In this document: positions 17,195 through 25,734 of the stretch, piece after piece
How the letters are laid out: each line of letters starts with the position of its first letter
Numbering within the stretch: position 1 is the stretch's first letter
Origin: Terasakiella pusilla DSM 6293
Lineage (GTDB): Bacteria > Pseudomonadota > Alphaproteobacteria > Rhodospirillales > Terasakiellaceae
Length of the DNA stretch: 64,000 nucleotides
Reading direction: 5' to 3'
NCBI RefSeq assembly: GCF_000688235.1
Contig: NZ_JHYO01000016.1
Coordinates: forward strand, 37,179-101,178
Position numbers and translations under genes: made by a program
Notes under the pieces: model-generated
Databases searched by the model: none
Told to the model about the DNA's origin: nothing
Seen by the model: only the letters and a program-made list of their open reading frames with translations

Positions 17195-20100
17195 ATGAGT
17201 GTTGATGAAATTGATCTCGAAGAAAGCTGGAAAAAGAGCCGCCATGGGGCTTGGGCTGGTCGGGGTTTCCACTATCAACATTTGGTAATTGTAGTTTTGT
17301 TGCTTCGACAATGGGCAGGGAAAGCCGAATGTGGTTTTGTTATTCCTGAAGGACTTGAGGATTGCGTTGTTGAATACTCGGAGAAAGAGGTCTGGATTCA
17401 GGTCAAATCTAGAAAAGAAGGTGAATTTAGAGCTCAAGAAATCAAAGGTATTCATCAAGGAATGCGAGAGAAATCTTCTTCGCTAAATATGGCGAAGCAA
17501 TTTGTGCATTTAATTGTTGCTGAGAAAAGTTGCTCTGATTGCTCTGAACAATCTTTTGATAATTTGCATGAAGCTCCAGCCGACTCATTGATTGTATGTT
17601 CTTCGCCAGTTAAAGAAGCTCTTGAAATTATAATTTCAACTTTAAATATAGATGATGTAATTGCCGATAAAATTATAAGTGATATATATCGCTACGTTGC
17701 GGAAATATCAGAGCGAAATGCGAGTTTGAGTTATGATTTAAGGGGACGAATTTCTGTTTCTGATATTGAAAATAGAATTGTTAACTTGCTTGAGGCATCT
17801 GATCCTTCAGTGATTGAAGAAGCGCTTAAAAGGCATTTTATTAAGCCGATTGATTTCAAGACACCGCTGCAAGAACCTAGCTTTTATTTAGGCGTGAAAG
17901 CACAACCAGGGCATATTGCTCAAAACCTTATTGTTGAGCGGCCGGAAGAATACCAAATAGTTGAAAGAACTTTAAAGCAGAAAAGATTTCTTCTGATTTC
18001 CGGGCCGTCGGGTTCTGGGAAATCCGCATTTTTATGGTCTGCATGCGCAAAACTCACGAGGGAAATAAGATGGTTTAGTATCAATATCAATCTTGATGTC
18101 GATGCTGTTCAATCTGTAGTGAGTTTTATCAAAAGTAAGATTGCTGTCACATCGGCTCCCATTGGTATTGCATTTGATGAGATTGGAAGCGTGAACAAAG
18201 ATGCATTTAACGCTCTATATGAAGAAATATCATGTATTCCAAAGGTGTATTTGTTGGGTTCTATCCGTGAAGAAGACAAGTTTTTGATCCGAAATTCAGC
18301 CGATATCTCTTTTGAGTCTATAGCCCTCTCAGAGACTTTGGCGAAATCAATTTGGGAAAAACTCAAAGTGGAGGGCTCAAGCCCTTGGGAACACTGGAGG
18401 GAACCATTTGAAAACTCAGATGGTTTGATGTTGGAATATGTTCACTTGTTGACGAAAGGTGAACGGCTGCAAAAGGTGATTAATCAGCAAATTCTCCAAC
18501 GTGAAAAAGAAGATAGGGAGGATGAACTCTCGATTATCCGGAGCTGTTCAGTAATATGTTCGCAAGGTGCAGAAGTAGATATTGATAAGCTTCTCGTTCA
18601 AATAGGGCTTTCAAAGCAACAAGGACGAAAAGCTCTTCAAAGGTTGATTGATGAGCATTTGATTTTTGAAAATAGGCCGGGAGTTTTGGGAGGAGCTCAT
18701 CAATTGCGTTCCCTTGCTCTCAGAAACGCCTCTCATGACGAATTGATATATCGATGGCGTGATACTTACTGGAGTTCTATCGGTGCAGCGACTAAAGAAA
18801 CGATACCTTTTATCGTGCGCTCAGCTTTCGAGGTGCCGCCTGAAGATTTAGAGTACACATACACAGCGGTCGGGAAAATTCTGGAAGATGCTGAGAGTGC
18901 TGAGGGGTTCTCAGCAATTCTGACAGGCGTGGGCCAAGCTGCAATTTCATATTGTGTTGATTTATTTATTGAATGTCTTGTTGGACACGAAGTACCACGT
19001 TCGTTATGGAGTTTTGCGTCAATGTTTGTTGACCCTAAAACGAATATTCCTGAGATGGATCAATTTGTTGAATGGGGCAACCTGCGGCAAGCTGTTTTGG
19101 CTTACAGGATGAAGGACAAAGTTGATTTCCGGCTAGAATGTTTAAATAAAATTGAGAGAGATACAGCCATTCCTCAATGTTCGAATTTGGGGGAAACACT
19201 GCACTTAATGTCGTGCTGTGTTCCAATTGTGGGGCTCAACGGTATTAACGTTACTATGGCTCCTGATATTGAGCTGAAGAATGATTTTGAAATCTATGAG
19301 GTGGCCGATTTATTGTCGGTTGCAGAGACAATCTCATTAGATTGTGCAAAGGCTCTCCATCAAGCGTTCGGTGGGAACGATAATCTATTTCGATGGTTCT
19401 ATGAACAAACTCCTTGGGTCACTTATCCGGAGATTACAGAAAATGATGAAGGTAAAATCATCGCGAGGGCAGATTATCATTTTATCTTTCAGGAAGAGCA
19501 AGATGATGTTCATGCAAAAATCGTTGAAATATGTGAAACGCTAAAGGCAATTTCGCCAACCTCTGATGTTTTGGCATCGGAGGTTATTACGCCTTTAGGT
19601 CATAAGATAGATGATAGCTTAGGCCTTTCATGGTCTAAGGAAATTCCGCGTGAAAATTTACACCCAAAGACAATAGTTGCTTGGAATGTCGCATTTAGGC
19701 AGATGTTGTTGGCGAAAGTGTCCGAAGAAAGTTTAACGAGTTACGTTCTCGTTATGAGCGACCTGCTTGTTAAAACAGAACAGGTTTTTGGCAAGTACAC
19801 TGAAAAGTGGATCAGAGGAAAACCAATATCGGGCACTGATCAAATCGCGTCAGAGATAAATTATGTATTGGAAGAAGTGAAAAAGCATGCATACGCAAGC
19901 CAAGTACAGGTGGCCGAAAAAATGCTTTCGCCGGGTGAAAAAAGGTGGAGTGATGAGAGTTTTAGCTCTCTAATTAGTGGTATTCTCGGAAATCTTTTGC
20001 CTCGCTTGCTAAAAGCAGGAAATGGTGAAAATACAAAAGGTACTGCAGTTTTTGCTAGTGATCTTGTTGCTCAATCAGAAAGGTACAGAAACTCTGAAAT

Positions 20101-21055
20101 TTGGCGTGTTGTAGATAAAAAGCCCGAAGAAACGTTGATAGCAATATCAAAACGTTTGAAAGCTGTTTCCAATATCTTGCATGAGATGGACTTTGATAGG
20201 ATTGCTTGTACGAATGCAGTCATACGTGCAGCTAAGAAGGGCGGTACACGAAAACGTATTTTCGCGGCTGAGAGATGGTGCCTTCAGAATTCAGAGAAAA
20301 GATATTTCAGTAAAATCAAAGAAATTAAGAGCGGATTGGAACGTGAGGGAAAGAGTGTTGATTTTTATTACAAAGAAATTGATCAACAAGATTCCTGGGT
20401 GTGGCCATCTAAAGAAGTCGCTATCGTTTTTGAGATAAATGACCTAGAGAAGGAAATGTATTTTCTGGATGAGATTTATGAGGTTGCTCAAAGCGTATTT
20501 AATGGAGACTTTCCATACTGTTTTGTCCTCAGCTTAAAAGGCTTTCTGTTAGATAACTTTGCACTTCACCCCGTAAACAATAGGCCATTTCCTGTGGAGA
20601 ATTTTAAAGGAAGGTGGGGTGATGTTATAGGTCTGCCATGCTTGAGCGTACCTATTATTCCCCTTATAGACAAAGCCCTGAATGCTTGTGGTACTCTATC
20701 TGGTATTATTTCTTGCAGAGATTTGGATGAATTAAATGTTCTAGAAGAGACTTTGTTTGATCGTGCGTTAGAAACTTTCGAGAGTGCTCATTCTAAAATC
20801 GTTAAAACCGCGGAAAAAACGAATCATGAAAATGAGTTGCTCGCAGCCGATTTTGTTGCTGAATGCTGGGAGGCGGTCAGGAATGAGTTTGAGTTATCAA
20901 AAGCAGGCGCTAAGAGTTCAAAGCCTTTTTATAATGATTTTTTGCAAAATCTTCTTGGGAAAGAAGCTGAACTTCCACTGAAAGCAGCGCATTTGAGAAT
21001 TATCTTGTATCAAGCTGAATGTGAGAGATTAAGAACTGATTTGGGGCTTCGATAA
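17195..21055 (+). CDS. Avs/Cap4-like defence protein: DUF4297-type nuclease + STAND-like NTPase
   Basis: A 1286-residue protein. I chose the ATG at 17195 (GGAGAG 8 bases upstream) over an in-frame GTG at 17123. The N-terminus (about 15-90) resembles the DUF4297/Cap4 dsDNA nuclease domain: GAWAGRGFHYQHL, then acidic residues (Asp56, Glu60) and the QVK motif (Gln69, Lys71). A P-loop NTPase follows: Walker A GPSGSGKS (270-277) and Walker B IAFDEIG (Asp328, Glu329). About 900 mostly helical residues form the rest, as expected for the sensor part of a STAND protein. This order is that of Avs-type antiviral proteins, which sense phage proteins and then cut DNA; membership of a named Avs type is inferred. 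The gene is AT-richer than the core genes. Confidence 0.7.
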   Translation: MSVDEIDLEESWKKSRHGAWAGRGFHYQHLVIVVLLLRQWAGKAECGFVIPEGLEDCVVEYSEKEVWIQVKSRKEGEFRAQEIKGIHQGMREKSSSLNMAKQFVHLIVAEKSCSDCSEQSFDNLHEAPADSLIVCSSPVKEALEIIISTLNIDDVIADKIISDIYRYVAEISERNASLSYDLRGRISVSDIENRIVNLLEASDPSVIEEALKRHFIKPIDFKTPLQEPSFYLGVKAQPGHIAQNLIVERPEEYQIVERTLKQKRFLLISGPSGSGKSAFLWSACAKLTREIRWFSININLDVDAVQSVVSFIKSKIAVTSAPIGIAFDEIGSVNKDAFNALYEEISCIPKVYLLGSIREEDKFLIRNSADISFESIALSETLAKSIWEKLKVEGSSPWEHWREPFENSDGLMLEYVHLLTKGERLQKVINQQILQREKEDREDELSIIRSCSVICSQGAEVDIDKLLVQIGLSKQQGRKALQRLIDEHLIFENRPGVLGGAHQLRSLALRNASHDELIYRWRDTYWSSIGAATKETIPFIVRSAFEVPPEDLEYTYTAVGKILEDAESAEGFSAILTGVGQAAISYCVDLFIECLVGHEVPRSLWSFASMFVDPKTNIPEMDQFVEWGNLRQAVLAYRMKDKVDFRLECLNKIERDTAIPQCSNLGETLHLMSCCVPIVGLNGINVTMAPDIELKNDFEIYEVADLLSVAETISLDCAKALHQAFGGNDNLFRWFYEQTPWVTYPEITENDEGKIIARADYHFIFQEEQDDVHAKIVEICETLKAISPTSDVLASEVITPLGHKIDDSLGLSWSKEIPRENLHPKTIVAWNVAFRQMLLAKVSEESLTSYVLVMSDLLVKTEQVFGKYTEKWIRGKPISGTDQIASEINYVLEEVKKHAYASQVQVAEKMLSPGEKRWSDESFSSLISGILGNLLPRLLKAGNGENTKGTAVFASDLVAQSERYRNSEIWRVVDKKPEETLIAISKRLKAVSNILHEMDFDRIACTNAVIRAAKKGGTRKRIFAAERWCLQNSEKRYFSKIKEIKSGLEREGKSVDFYYKEIDQQDSWVWPSKEVAIVFEINDLEKEMYFLDEIYEVAQSVFNGDFPYCFVLSLKGFLLDNFALHPVNNRPFPVENFKGRWGDVIGLPCLSVPIIPLIDKALNACGTLSGIISCRDLDELNVLEETLFDRALETFESAHSKIVKTAEKTNHENELLAADFVAECWEAVRNEFELSKAGAKSSKPFYNDFLQNLLGKEAELPLKAAHLRIILYQAECERLRTDLGLR

Positions 21056-21145
21056 TACGCACTTTATTGCTTAAACTACTCCAGCCTATGACGTTTTTTG
21101 ACTCTATGCTATCGTCTCTCCTAAGGAAAAAATAAGGGGCGAAAA

Positions 21146-21286
21146 GTGTATATTAAACGTCGTTATCTTCAGGTTTCACCACCGCCAGACCCAAATCAAG
21201 ATATGTCTCCGCAGTCGTTCGATTTTTTCGATGATCGGAAAGTGGTAGTCATCCTTGGCGGACCGGGTATTGGGAAGACGACTGAG
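21146..21286 (+). pseudogene. 5' fragment of a P-loop NTPase gene, cut by an IS3-family element
   Basis: A GTG start at 21146, preceded by AAGGGGC, opens a frame of 47 codons that runs into the IS left end at 21287. The product ends in VVVILGGPGIGKTTE, a perfect Walker A of the NACHT/STAND or AAA style. The remainder is lost or lies beyond the IS: bases 22519-22629 continue in an open frame. It starts 90 bases after the Avs-like gene on the same strand, so the two may have formed one defence operon. Confidence 0.65.
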
Positions 21287-21356
21287 TGCTCCTCTCCCCG
21301 GATGTTGATCCAGTAGGTAGTTAGTGTTTTCATTATTTTGAACAATGGAGACACTT

Positions 21357-21617
21357 ATGAAGCGTAGATTTACAGACGAACAGATCATCGGAATTTTGAA
21401 AGAGAATGAAGCTGGGGTCCCGGTCAAGGAGCTTTGTCGCAAGCATGGCATGTCCGATGCGACCTATTACAAATGGAAGTCCAAGTTTGCAGGTATGGAG
21501 GTCAGCGATGCCCGTCGCCTTCGGGATATGGAAGATGAGAACCGGCGTTTGAAGAAGCTAGTAGCAGACCTATCGCTGGATAAAATGGCTTTGGAAGAAC
21601 TGCTAAAAAAGATCTGA
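21357..21617 (+). CDS. IS3-family transposase OrfA
   Basis: An 86-residue helix-turn-helix protein ([20 protein letters not shown]..., then [22 protein letters not shown]), the standard OrfA of IS3-family elements that binds the ends. A leucine-zipper-like C-terminus follows ([28 protein letters not shown]). The ATG at 21357 has GGAG 8 bases before it; an in-frame ATG at 21345 is less likely. It ends at TGA 21615-21617, just after the frameshift site. Confidence 0.9.
   Translation: MKRRFTDEQIIGILKENEAGVPVKELCRKHGMSDATYYKWKSKFAGMEVSDARRLRDMEDENRRLKKLVADLSLDKMALEELLKKI
21605..21611 (+). promoter_or_regulatory. Programmed -1 frameshift site (A AAA AAG) joining OrfA to OrfB
   Basis: The heptamer A AAA AAG lies two codons before the OrfA stop. 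In the -1 frame it leads straight into [18 protein letters not shown] and on into OrfB, giving the OrfAB fusion transposase that IS3-family elements make. The frame relation fits (OrfA frame 0, OrfB frame -1). Confidence 0.8.
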
Positions 21618-22477
21618 GCCCCAAAGACTTTCGCAAGGCCGTCAGCATCCTTCAAGCTGTAGGATTGAGCGAACGCCATTCTTGTCGTCTCATCGGGGCT
21701 GCCCGCTCGACGATCCGCTATCAATCGGTTAAATCGCCAGATACGGATTTGCGATCTAGGATCAAGGAACTGGCGGACAAGCATCGCCGTTTCGGTCATC
21801 CGAGATTGCATGTTCTGCTCAGGCGGGAAGGCTTTGGGGTTAATCATAAAAAGACCCATCGGATTTACACCGAAGAAGGTCTGCAAGTCAGGAAACGCAG
21901 AAAGAAGAGGCGTTGTGCCATTCGTCGGCAGCCGCTGATCCTGCCCTCAAAGCCCTTGCAGAGATGGAGTATGGATTTCATGAGTGATCAGCTTGCCAGT
22001 GGTCGTCGTATTCGTACGTTCAATGTAATCGATGATTTCACAAAGCAGTGCCATGCTATGATCGTGGATACATCCATCTCAGGCCATCGTGTCGCTAGAG
22101 AGCTGACACGATTGATTGATCTTCATGGCAAACCGGAATTCATTGTTTGCGACAATGGCACCGAGTTCACATCCATGGCGATGTTTGATTGGGTGCAACG
22201 TTCTGGCGTAGAGCTGCAATTCATCCAACCGGGCAAACCAAGTCAAAACGGATTTATCGAAGCCTTCAACGGACGGGTTCGTGATGAGTGCTTGAATGAG
22301 AACCTTTTTTCATCACTCAAAGAGGCCCAAGAAATCATTGAGAACTGGAGAAAAAGATACAATACAGATCGACCACATTCCGCCCTGAACTGGGCAACGC
22401 CAAATGAATTTGCATCATCGTGTTCTGGGGTGCCCCAGAACACGATGGACAGAACGGCCGTTACATGCCATGCCTAA
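21606..22477 (+). CDS. IS3-family transposase OrfB (DDE integrase core)
   Basis: The -1 frame after the slippery site encodes the catalytic part; an independent ATG-like start may lie at 21665. The HTH_21-type segment ([29 protein letters not shown]) is followed by the DDE core: [10 protein letters not shown] (first Asp), [12 protein letters not shown] (second Asp) and [23 protein letters not shown] (Glu), then [19 protein letters not shown]. All three acidic residues are present and the frame is intact, so the element looks active. The residues around [12 protein letters not shown] are typical of the IS407 group. Confidence 0.9.
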
Positions 22478-22518
22478 TTCACTAACTCCTCACTGGCATC
22501 AATTATGGGAGAGGAGCA

Positions 22519-22629
22519 GGCGTCAGAAAAGAAAAGTCTGTGAAATCGAAATGTTTTGGACGCAGAGAAAAAGATCGAACAGATCTAATTTTGTTATGTG
22601 ATTGGAGGGGGGAAGGAGGGAAACACTAA
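22519..22629 (+). pseudogene. Possible 3' remnant of the interrupted NTPase gene
   Basis: Immediately after the IS right end a frame of 36 codons runs to TAA at 22627-22629 and ends REKDRTDLILLCDWRGEGGKH, which looks like a real protein end. It is in frame with the 5' fragment at 21146-21286, but the join would place it directly after Walker A, so the body of the gene would have been deleted. It could equally be unrelated sequence. Confidence 0.3.
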
Positions 22630-22694
22630 GTCTGCCGTCACTTTGTAGGTCAATCACTGAACTAGGGGTATTTTACGTCGAAGCATGTTGAGGT

Positions 22695-25600
22695 TCAAAT
22701 TCGTAATTTTGGGTAAACCTCAGGGTTTAGAATAATAAATTCTAAAACGGCATTTTGGAGGGCTCGGGAAGCTTGTTGTTTCGAGCAGTTTTTCTTCATA
22801 TCTTTTTCCAAAAGCTTGAGGCGAGCTGTCATATATCTGGAACGAGGAGATTGCACTTGGACGATTTTGTGGATTGAGTGGCCTTGAAAAATATTTAGCC
22901 AGCTACTTTCAATGCGGTTTTTCACAACGTCTGACGCCTTAACTGGGTAGTCATAGGTAAGTGAAAATCGTGCCATTGGAAAAATGGGCAGTAAGATTGT
23001 TAAGGCCAGCTTTAATTGGTTGGGGTGATTGAAGGAAACACCCGCTTCTGATTGATCGCAGCCTGCGACAATATCTTTTGCAAAAGATATGACTTTAGCT
23101 GGGGACCTTTTATAAAGTTTGGTGAGATGATCAAGAAGCGGCGCTAGATCGTCCGTCGCGCAATTGCGCAGATCAGAAAAGGGCAAGACATATTTCTCAT
23201 CTGTATTTTTCCTTAAAACCGAGGGGAAACGTGGGTTGTTGTACTTGGTTTCAATTTCGGCAAGGTGTTTACTGACCTCAATTGATTCTACAATCTCAGC
23301 ACGGCGGTTTTCCGGCCAATGACTTCCGAGCTTTTTTCCTAAAACGATGTAGTTGTAGAGAATGGTGTGAAGGTTTTCCTTGGTAAACTCCAAGTCGGAC
23401 ATGTCTTCAAGGCGTGGTTGGTTTGCAGCGCGCGTGAGACGGATCACTTTCCCAAAGCCGTTTTCTTTCAAGCTTTTGATGGCATGATTGTGAAGATCGG
23501 TCCAGAAATGAACACTCTTCGAAAGTCTTGTGGCTGTATTTGCGGATACTGCGAAAAGGTTCTTAATTTGGTTAGAGGCAAGGCGATCCGTTCGTTTTTG
23601 AACTGTGCGCAACCAGATTAGGTCTGTCAGGTGGAGATAATGTTTGAACGTGGTGTCAGCTTCCCCATGGCCGGCCATCTTGGCGAGATGGAGGAATGCA
23701 GTCTTGCTATTGTTTCTACCACCAAAGGCTATGTTAAAAAGATTTCGGGCTTCTTCCTGTGTGTGGTTGGTGAAGGTCTCGACAAGTTCAAAATCCTGTT
23801 CAATTATTAACTGCATTTTTGAAAGGGCTGAATGCCGAAAATGGTGAAAACTCAAATGTGTTTCACCCGATATCGACTTGAGAAGACGAGAGATGAGATA
23901 GCTGATCTCTCCTGTGTTCCATTTGCTTTGAGGTTGCCCATCGTGATGAAAAACGAGGTGCTTTTGACGAGACGGAATGCTGCACAGGAAGCCATGAATA
24001 TACGCGTATTCTTCAAAAGGCAAGAGTAACCAAAGAGGAAGAATGCGTTGGGCGTTTCTAGATTTATTTTTTCCGAAACGATTGTCACGGATAAGAAGGT
24101 TAAATTGCTTGTTTCCTTCAATGTCGGCGCCGGTTAGTTTTAACAACTCCCCAATTCTCATGCCCGTTCGGTGAGCCAAGATAACGAGAACTTCCAATCG
24201 GGTTATTTCGTCGGGTGAGAGGGCCTTGGATTGGCGAATAGCCGCCCGAACGTCTGCATAAAGTTTTTCATCAATGAATCCTGCTTTGACAAAACTGAGT
24301 TTCCCCGGTTTTCCTGTAATCAAAGGGAGATCGAGTGGCGTTAGTGTATTTTGTGAGACATGAAATTGATGAAAGTCCATCAGACGAAATGCGGTGTTGT
24401 CGCGTTCTGTGACGTTTGCTTTACGCTCGATAACGTTTTCATAGATGGCAAGCCAATCGTCAGATGTTAGTTCAGAAAGATCACAAGTTGGCGTGTCGTA
24501 GATTAAGAAACTCCCAATTTGGCTTAGGTAAGAATATGTTGAGCTAACTGCGATTTTGCGTTCTTTGAGAAGGAAAATAGACCAGTTTTGCAGGAGGCGG
24601 ATAATAGAAAAAACTGGGGTGAAGGCCTGAAGGGCAGCGATGATAGGTTTAGGATTGTGACCCTTTTTTAGAATTTTATAGAGTTCTTTCAGTTCTTTGT
24701 ATGCTGAATCTTTTACTGTGCAGCTGAAGTTTGGCCTGCTTTTTGGTGTGGTTCCAAGCAGGCGGGGGTGATCCTGCAATGAAGCTTTTCGATACGTTTT
24801 CAATCCAAGAAGTCGTTTGAAGTCGCTAGTTGGGAGAGAGGATGTCAACAATCGACCCGTTGAAACTTCAATTAGATATTCTGGAAGAGAAATGCCTGGC
24901 TTCAGTTCAATCGCACCATAAGCGATTTCGCAAAGTTGTTTTAACTGGTTTGCTCCTTGGATCGGCAAGAGATTACATTCGACCGATTTGGAGGTGTCAT
25001 TGAAAAGTTTGAGAATTTCGTCGTCGCGTTCAGGCAGGGGGCCTCGTTTTTCTTTAGAAAGGTAGAGATGGATTAAAGACAAGGTATGGGGGTCTGGAAA
25101 CCATCTTCTGAGACAGACTTCCTCCCCCTCCACTCGATGGTTGGGGGACGCTTTCGGGTCTTTGTAAACAAGGTCAATCCATACCCAGTTTTTAGCCGTT
25201 TCAAATGGAGTTTGACTTGAATTTAGCTTTTTAATGAGCTGACTAAGGCCAGCTTTTGTCGCCAGGCCACCGTATGTCATAATGCTAAGCAAAATATAGC
25301 ACTGAAGATGCGTTTCATGCTTTTCCATATCGATGTTGATGAGTTTGGCTTCCAGGTCATAAAACCATTTCCGGAAGGTATTGACTTGCATTTGGTGGCC
25401 AAGTTTCCTTCGCGATGGCCGTCTGATCGCTTGGTTGATCTGAGGTGCTTTTGCGAGCTGCCAGTTTTCTTCATCGTTGATGTTCTCAATAAATTGGTTC
25501 AGATGCAGAATCGCTTCCTTTTTTGTATTTAGGTTTAATTTTTGTTCTTTAATAAACCTGACAAAGGTATTCAAATTTTCCATATGATTTGAGCAAGAGC

Positions 25601-25733
25601 GAGGCAGGATAAAGAGCCCAGGGAAGTGAGTGATGAGATTGCTTCTAAAGGCGTCTTCAAAATTTTGAATTGCTTTAGCACGGGCTTCTTTGCGCGCTTT
25701 GCGACCAGATGCAGCATTTGAGCGTGTAATCAT
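22695..25733 (-). CDS. Large tyrosine recombinase (trio member 3, 1012 aa)
   Basis: A 1012-residue site-specific recombinase, far longer than XerC/D (about 300). A long N-terminal region (1-500) of unknown fold is followed by the catalytic domain: the first Arg in LAHRTGMRIGELL (Arg526), a Lys-containing beta turn (RDNRFGKNKSRNAQRILPL), HHFRHSALSKM (HxxR) and MAGHGEADTTFKHYLHL (His and the Tyr nucleophile). All expected catalytic residues are visible. About 300 further residues lie after the Tyr, which is unusual. The gene begins 1 base after the stop of the 736-aa gene, so it is the last gene of a three-gene operon. Confidence 0.85.
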   Translation of the reverse strand: MITRSNAASGRKARKEARAKAIQNFEDAFRSNLITHFPGLFILPRSCSNHMENLNTFVRFIKEQKLNLNTKKEAILHLNQFIENINDEENWQLAKAPQINQAIRRPSRRKLGHQMQVNTFRKWFYDLEAKLINIDMEKHETHLQCYILLSIMTYGGLATKAGLSQLIKKLNSSQTPFETAKNWVWIDLVYKDPKASPNHRVEGEEVCLRRWFPDPHTLSLIHLYLSKEKRGPLPERDDEILKLFNDTSKSVECNLLPIQGANQLKQLCEIAYGAIELKPGISLPEYLIEVSTGRLLTSSLPTSDFKRLLGLKTYRKASLQDHPRLLGTTPKSRPNFSCTVKDSAYKELKELYKILKKGHNPKPIIAALQAFTPVFSIIRLLQNWSIFLLKERKIAVSSTYSYLSQIGSFLIYDTPTCDLSELTSDDWLAIYENVIERKANVTERDNTAFRLMDFHQFHVSQNTLTPLDLPLITGKPGKLSFVKAGFIDEKLYADVRAAIRQSKALSPDEITRLEVLVILAHRTGMRIGELLKLTGADIEGNKQFNLLIRDNRFGKNKSRNAQRILPLWLLLPFEEYAYIHGFLCSIPSRQKHLVFHHDGQPQSKWNTGEISYLISRLLKSISGETHLSFHHFRHSALSKMQLIIEQDFELVETFTNHTQEEARNLFNIAFGGRNNSKTAFLHLAKMAGHGEADTTFKHYLHLTDLIWLRTVQKRTDRLASNQIKNLFAVSANTATRLSKSVHFWTDLHNHAIKSLKENGFGKVIRLTRAANQPRLEDMSDLEFTKENLHTILYNYIVLGKKLGSHWPENRRAEIVESIEVSKHLAEIETKYNNPRFPSVLRKNTDEKYVLPFSDLRNCATDDLAPLLDHLTKLYKRSPAKVISFAKDIVAGCDQSEAGVSFNHPNQLKLALTILLPIFPMARFSLTYDYPVKASDVVKNRIESSWLNIFQGHSIHKIVQVQSPRSRYMTARLKLLEKDMKKNCSKQQASRALQNAVLEFIILNPEVYPKLRI

Positions 25734-25734
25734 C

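Larger units (their letters stand above)
21287..22518 (+). mobile_element. Complete IS3-family insertion sequence (IS407-group-like), 1232 bp
   Basis: The ends are inverted repeats: both start TGCTCCTCTCCC (12 of 12), and similarity continues inward (GTTAGTG in both at about 35-40 bases). Inside are two overlapping transposase frames joined by a slippery A6G. No target-site duplication is visible: the left flank ends ACTGAG and the right flank begins GGCGTC. Loss of the duplication suggests a deletion or recombination next to the element after it inserted. Confidence 0.85.
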
